From CAYJKB01 sp964370625 (GTDB lineage: Bacteria; Bacillota; Clostridia; Oscillospirales; Butyricicoccaceae): a stretch of DNA of 15,294 bases. Of this stretch, positions 13,312 to 15,294 are shown one piece after another. The notes under the pieces were generated by a model, which did not search any database, was not told where the DNA came from, and saw nothing but the letters and a program-made list of their open reading frames with translations. The DNA is taken from the NCBI GenBank assembly GCA_964370625.1, contig CAYJKB010000048.1:1-15294 (forward strand), written 5' to 3'. Numbering within the stretch: the stretch's first letter is position 1; each line of letters starts with the position of its first letter. The position numbers and the translations under genes were made by a program.

Positions 13312-15294
13312 TTATTCTTCTGTTGAAATTTTAACCATTTCCATATAACGCATTATCATTGTAGCAACTTCTACACGAGTTGCATTTCCAGTTGGAGCTA
13401 ATGTTGTTTCAGTTCTTCCGTTAAGAATACCATTATCTACAGCCCAAATCATTGCATCTTTTGCCCATTCTGAAACTGTGTCTGAATCTTCAAATGCAAG
13501 TTCAGTAGTTTCATTTACAGGACTGCCATAATATCTGTATAACATAGCTGCGAATTGTTCACGTGTTACTAAATCATAAGGAGCAAATTCAGTTTCTGTG
13601 TAACCAAGAACTACACCTTCATTTGAACCCCAACGAATTGCTTCTGTATACCATTTGTCTGATGCAACATCTTCAAATAGCATTGTAGTATCTTCTACAA
13701 CTGGTGAACCTTCTAAACGCCAAATGATTGTAGCCATCATAGCTCTAGTTGTGCTATCTTCTGGTGAGAATGTAATGTCAGTTGTTCCGTTCATGATTCC
13801 TCTACGTGCAACATATTCTACAGCACTATAGAACCAATCACTATTTTCTACATCAATAAATGGATTTACCCAAGGAGCAAGGTCTGATAAAGGAGTTTCA
13901 ACATCTTCGATTTCTATTTCTTCATCATCAGATCCACCACCTGATGAACCGCCACCTGATGAACCACCNNNNNNNNNNNNNNNNNNNNNNNNNNNNNNNN
14001 NNNNNNNNNNNNNNNNNNNNNNNNNNNNNNNNNNNNNNNNNNNNNNNNNNNNNNNNNNNNNNNNNNNNTCGTTGTCGTCTTCTACTTCTGTAATCTCAAG
14101 ATTAATTGTTGCTGTTGCAATTTTATAATCTACATCGAAAACATCAAGATTTAGTGTAATAACAATAGTTTCTGTACCAACATTTGAAATTCCAGCGTTA
14201 CCAACAATATCAAAATTGATATATTCTAGGTTTAGTGCTTCAATTTCAGCTGCAATTTGTTCTAAAGTTAAAGTTTTGTCTACACCTGCAAGAAGTTTTT
14301 CAACTTTTTCAACTTCTCCAGCAAGTTTATCAATTTCACCATTTAGTGCAGTTTGAGCAGCCTCAAGACCTACTTGAGTACCTGTGATTAATTGTTCAAC
14401 TGTTTTTTCAACACTTGATTCAAAAACATCCATGTCTACACCTAATACTTTTAATAATTTTGAAATATTATTGTAATCTGTTTTAAGTTCAGTTGGTAAT
14501 TTGCTTACTAGTACATCAACAATACCTTCAATATCAGCGTCTGTAAGTGCAGTAATTTCTGTGTTAGTTACATCAAGTTTTGCAGCTGCAAGAACAGCTA
14601 AAAGTTCTTCAACAATAGTTGTTTGTTCAAGTGTAAACGCTTTTTCATCGTATTCTTTTGTGTAAGAAACATTTGCAATTTCTACAGCGTTAATACCTTT
14701 AAGTAGCTCTACAAATTCAGCTTCACCATATGCTTTAAGTGCTATTGTTAAGTCGATTAATTTGCTAATTTCTCCTTTAAGATCAGCCATTGCTTTTTCT
14801 TTTAGTTGTTCTAAATAAGGAGTAAGTGCTTTTTCTAAAGTCTCTAATAGCTCTTTCATTGCTTCATTTGCATAGTCTTTAAGAAGTTGTTCTACTTTTT
14901 CAAGTGAAGTTCCTTCAAATTTATCAATGATTGGAGTTAATACATCAATAATTTCTTTGATTTTTTCGTCAATTGCTTTTTCAAGAGCTTCGATATCAGC
15001 ATAAGCATCTGCTAGTTCTTTTAAAAGTTCATTGTATTCTTCAGTAGTTAGACTTTCGATTTTTTCAAGTTTTTCTTTAATATCACTTACTTTTTTCTCT
15101 AGTTTTTCTTTTTCACTTTTAATGAAGTCATAACCTTCTTTTAAGTAATCTGCGATATCTGTATAAGCACCAACAGTAACTTCACTCATAGATTTAATTG
15201 TTACATCATAGTTTGTGCTAAGTGTAGTTGTTTTATCTGCATTTAAAATATCTGCTTTAAGTTCAGCTTTAACTGCATCAGTCATTAATAAGTG
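13312..15294 (-). CDS. SLH-domain surface protein with coiled-coil stalk, 5' end beyond window, internal gap
   Basis: Three C-terminal S-layer-homology repeats anchor the protein to secondary cell-wall polymer. They start near FIDVENSDW (13862), FEDVASDKW (13676) and FEDSDTVSEW (13495), each with a TR-motif (TRAMM, TREQF, TRVEV). Before them is a Gly/Ser linker of GSSGG units interrupted by 100 N, then acidic and helical regions. A strong heptad-rich coiled coil (EKEKLEKKVSDIKEKLEKIE and onward) lies near 15130-14960. The part between the coiled coil and the linker is not recognised; its last stretch is rich in alternating beta-type residues. The frame is open to base 15294. The ATG at 15285 has no RBS, so it is probably internal, and any signal peptide lies outside the window. 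Gap length is unknown, so frame continuity across it is assumed. It could be an S-layer-associated or adhesive stalk protein. Confidence 0.85.
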   Translation of the reverse strand, partial: HLLMTDAVKAELKADILNADKTTTLSTNYDVTIKSMSEVTVGAYTDIADYLKEGYDFIKSEKEKLEKKVSDIKEKLEKIESLTTEEYNELLKELADAYADIEALEKAIDEKIKEIIDVLTPIIDKFEGTSLEKVEQLLKDYANEAMKELLETLEKALTPYLEQLKEKAMADLKGEISKLIDLTIALKAYGEAEFVELLKGINAVEIANVSYTKEYDEKAFTLEQTTIVEELLAVLAAAKLDVTNTEITALTDADIEGIVDVLVSKLPTELKTDYNNISKLLKVLGVDMDVFESSVEKTVEQLITGTQVGLEAAQTALNGEIDKLAGEVEKVEKLLAGVDKTLTLEQIAAEIEALNLEYINFDIVGNAGISNVGTETIVITLNLDVFDVDYKIATATINLEITEVEDDNXXXXXXXXXXXXXXXXXXXXXXXXXXXXXXXXXXGGSSGGGSSGGGSDDEEIEIEDVETPLSDLAPWVNPFIDVENSDWFYSAVEYVARRGIMNGTTDITFSPEDSTTRAMMATIIWRLEGSPVVEDTTMLFEDVASDKWYTEAIRWGSNEGVVLGYTETEFAPYDLVTREQFAAMLYRYYGSPVNETTELAFEDSDTVSEWAKDAMIWAVDNGILNGRTETTLAPTGNATRVEVATMIMRYMEMVKISTEE
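13931..13968 (-). repeat. Tandem 15-bp repeat coding GSSGG linker
   Basis: On the minus strand the unit GGTTCATCAGGTGGC/T recurs in tandem, ending in GGATCTGATGAT, and encodes a Gly/Ser linker of GSSGG units. The array runs straight into the N gap, so its full copy number is unknown. Confidence 0.85.
13969..14068. other. Assembly gap (100 N) inside the SLH protein gene
   Basis: Unlike the other two gaps, the flanks are not identical. The left side is a tandem GSSGG-coding repeat and the right side is unique sequence coding EVEDD. The gap is probably a collapsed or unresolved repeat, and 100 is a placeholder length. Confidence 0.85.

Noticed and set aside
15285..15285. ATG at 15285 (minus) as the true start of the SLH protein
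   Set aside because: No RBS precedes it, no signal peptide follows it, and the frame stays open to the window edge, so the gene most likely begins outside.
1..15294. CRISPR arrays, tRNA or rRNA genes, insertion sequences, phage genes
   Set aside because: None was seen when reading both strands: no regularly spaced repeats, tRNA-like folds, transposase-like proteins or terminal inverted repeats.

Overview
The window is an AT-rich stretch of a low-GC Gram-positive genome, most likely an endospore-forming member of the Clostridia (Bacillota). The evidence is a SpoIVB sporulation protease, strong AGGAGG-type ribosome binding sites, T-rich intrinsic terminators and an S-layer-homology (SLH) surface protein. 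It is a draft scaffold with three runs of exactly 100 N. Two of these (5812-5911 and 8167-8266) are flanked on both sides by the same 55 nt, so they are probably joins of overlapping contigs and not missing DNA. The third (13969-14068) falls inside a tandem GSSGG-coding repeat.

Layout. (1) 1-893, minus: spoIVB, cut by the window edge before its catalytic serine and apparently starting at ATT. (2) 1145-4148, plus: rlmB (23S rRNA 2'-O-methyltransferase) overlapping by 8 nt a membrane protein that looks like a P1B-type ATPase with its catalytic motifs eroded; a terminator follows. (3) 4331-5799, plus: a CoaX-type (type III) pantothenate kinase homologue with altered active-site motifs, then an ECF transporter S component, probably PanT; a 14-bp palindrome lies between them. 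(4) 6083-7732, minus: a membrane-bound diguanylate cyclase with an extracellular sensor region, convergent with the previous operon across a 20-bp-stem bidirectional terminator. (5) 7733-8394: intergenic, with promoters, a possible 19-codon ORF and an operator-like palindrome. (6) 8395-13217, plus: a TetR-family regulator, then an MFS transporter and a cytosolic metal-dependent amidohydrolase overlapping by 7 nt, then a sodium:solute symporter. A consensus promoter overlapped by two TTATAC-NN-GTATAA palindromes precedes the MFS gene. (7) 13312-15294, minus: a coiled-coil protein with three C-terminal SLH repeats, its 5' end outside the window.

How the genes work together (inference). Region 6 looks like a small-molecule scavenging locus: the MFS protein imports a compound, the amidohydrolase cleaves it in the cytosol, and the TetR protein probably represses the pair. 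The sodium symporter may bring in a related or product compound. Region 3 looks like a pantothenate/CoA locus, but its kinase homologue has Asn in place of two of the family's three conserved Asp residues, so it may be a sensor or regulator and not the cell's kinase. Two apparent pseudoenzymes lie side by side (the P-type-ATPase-like protein and the CoaX homologue). These, together with the operator system, are the most interesting parts of the window.
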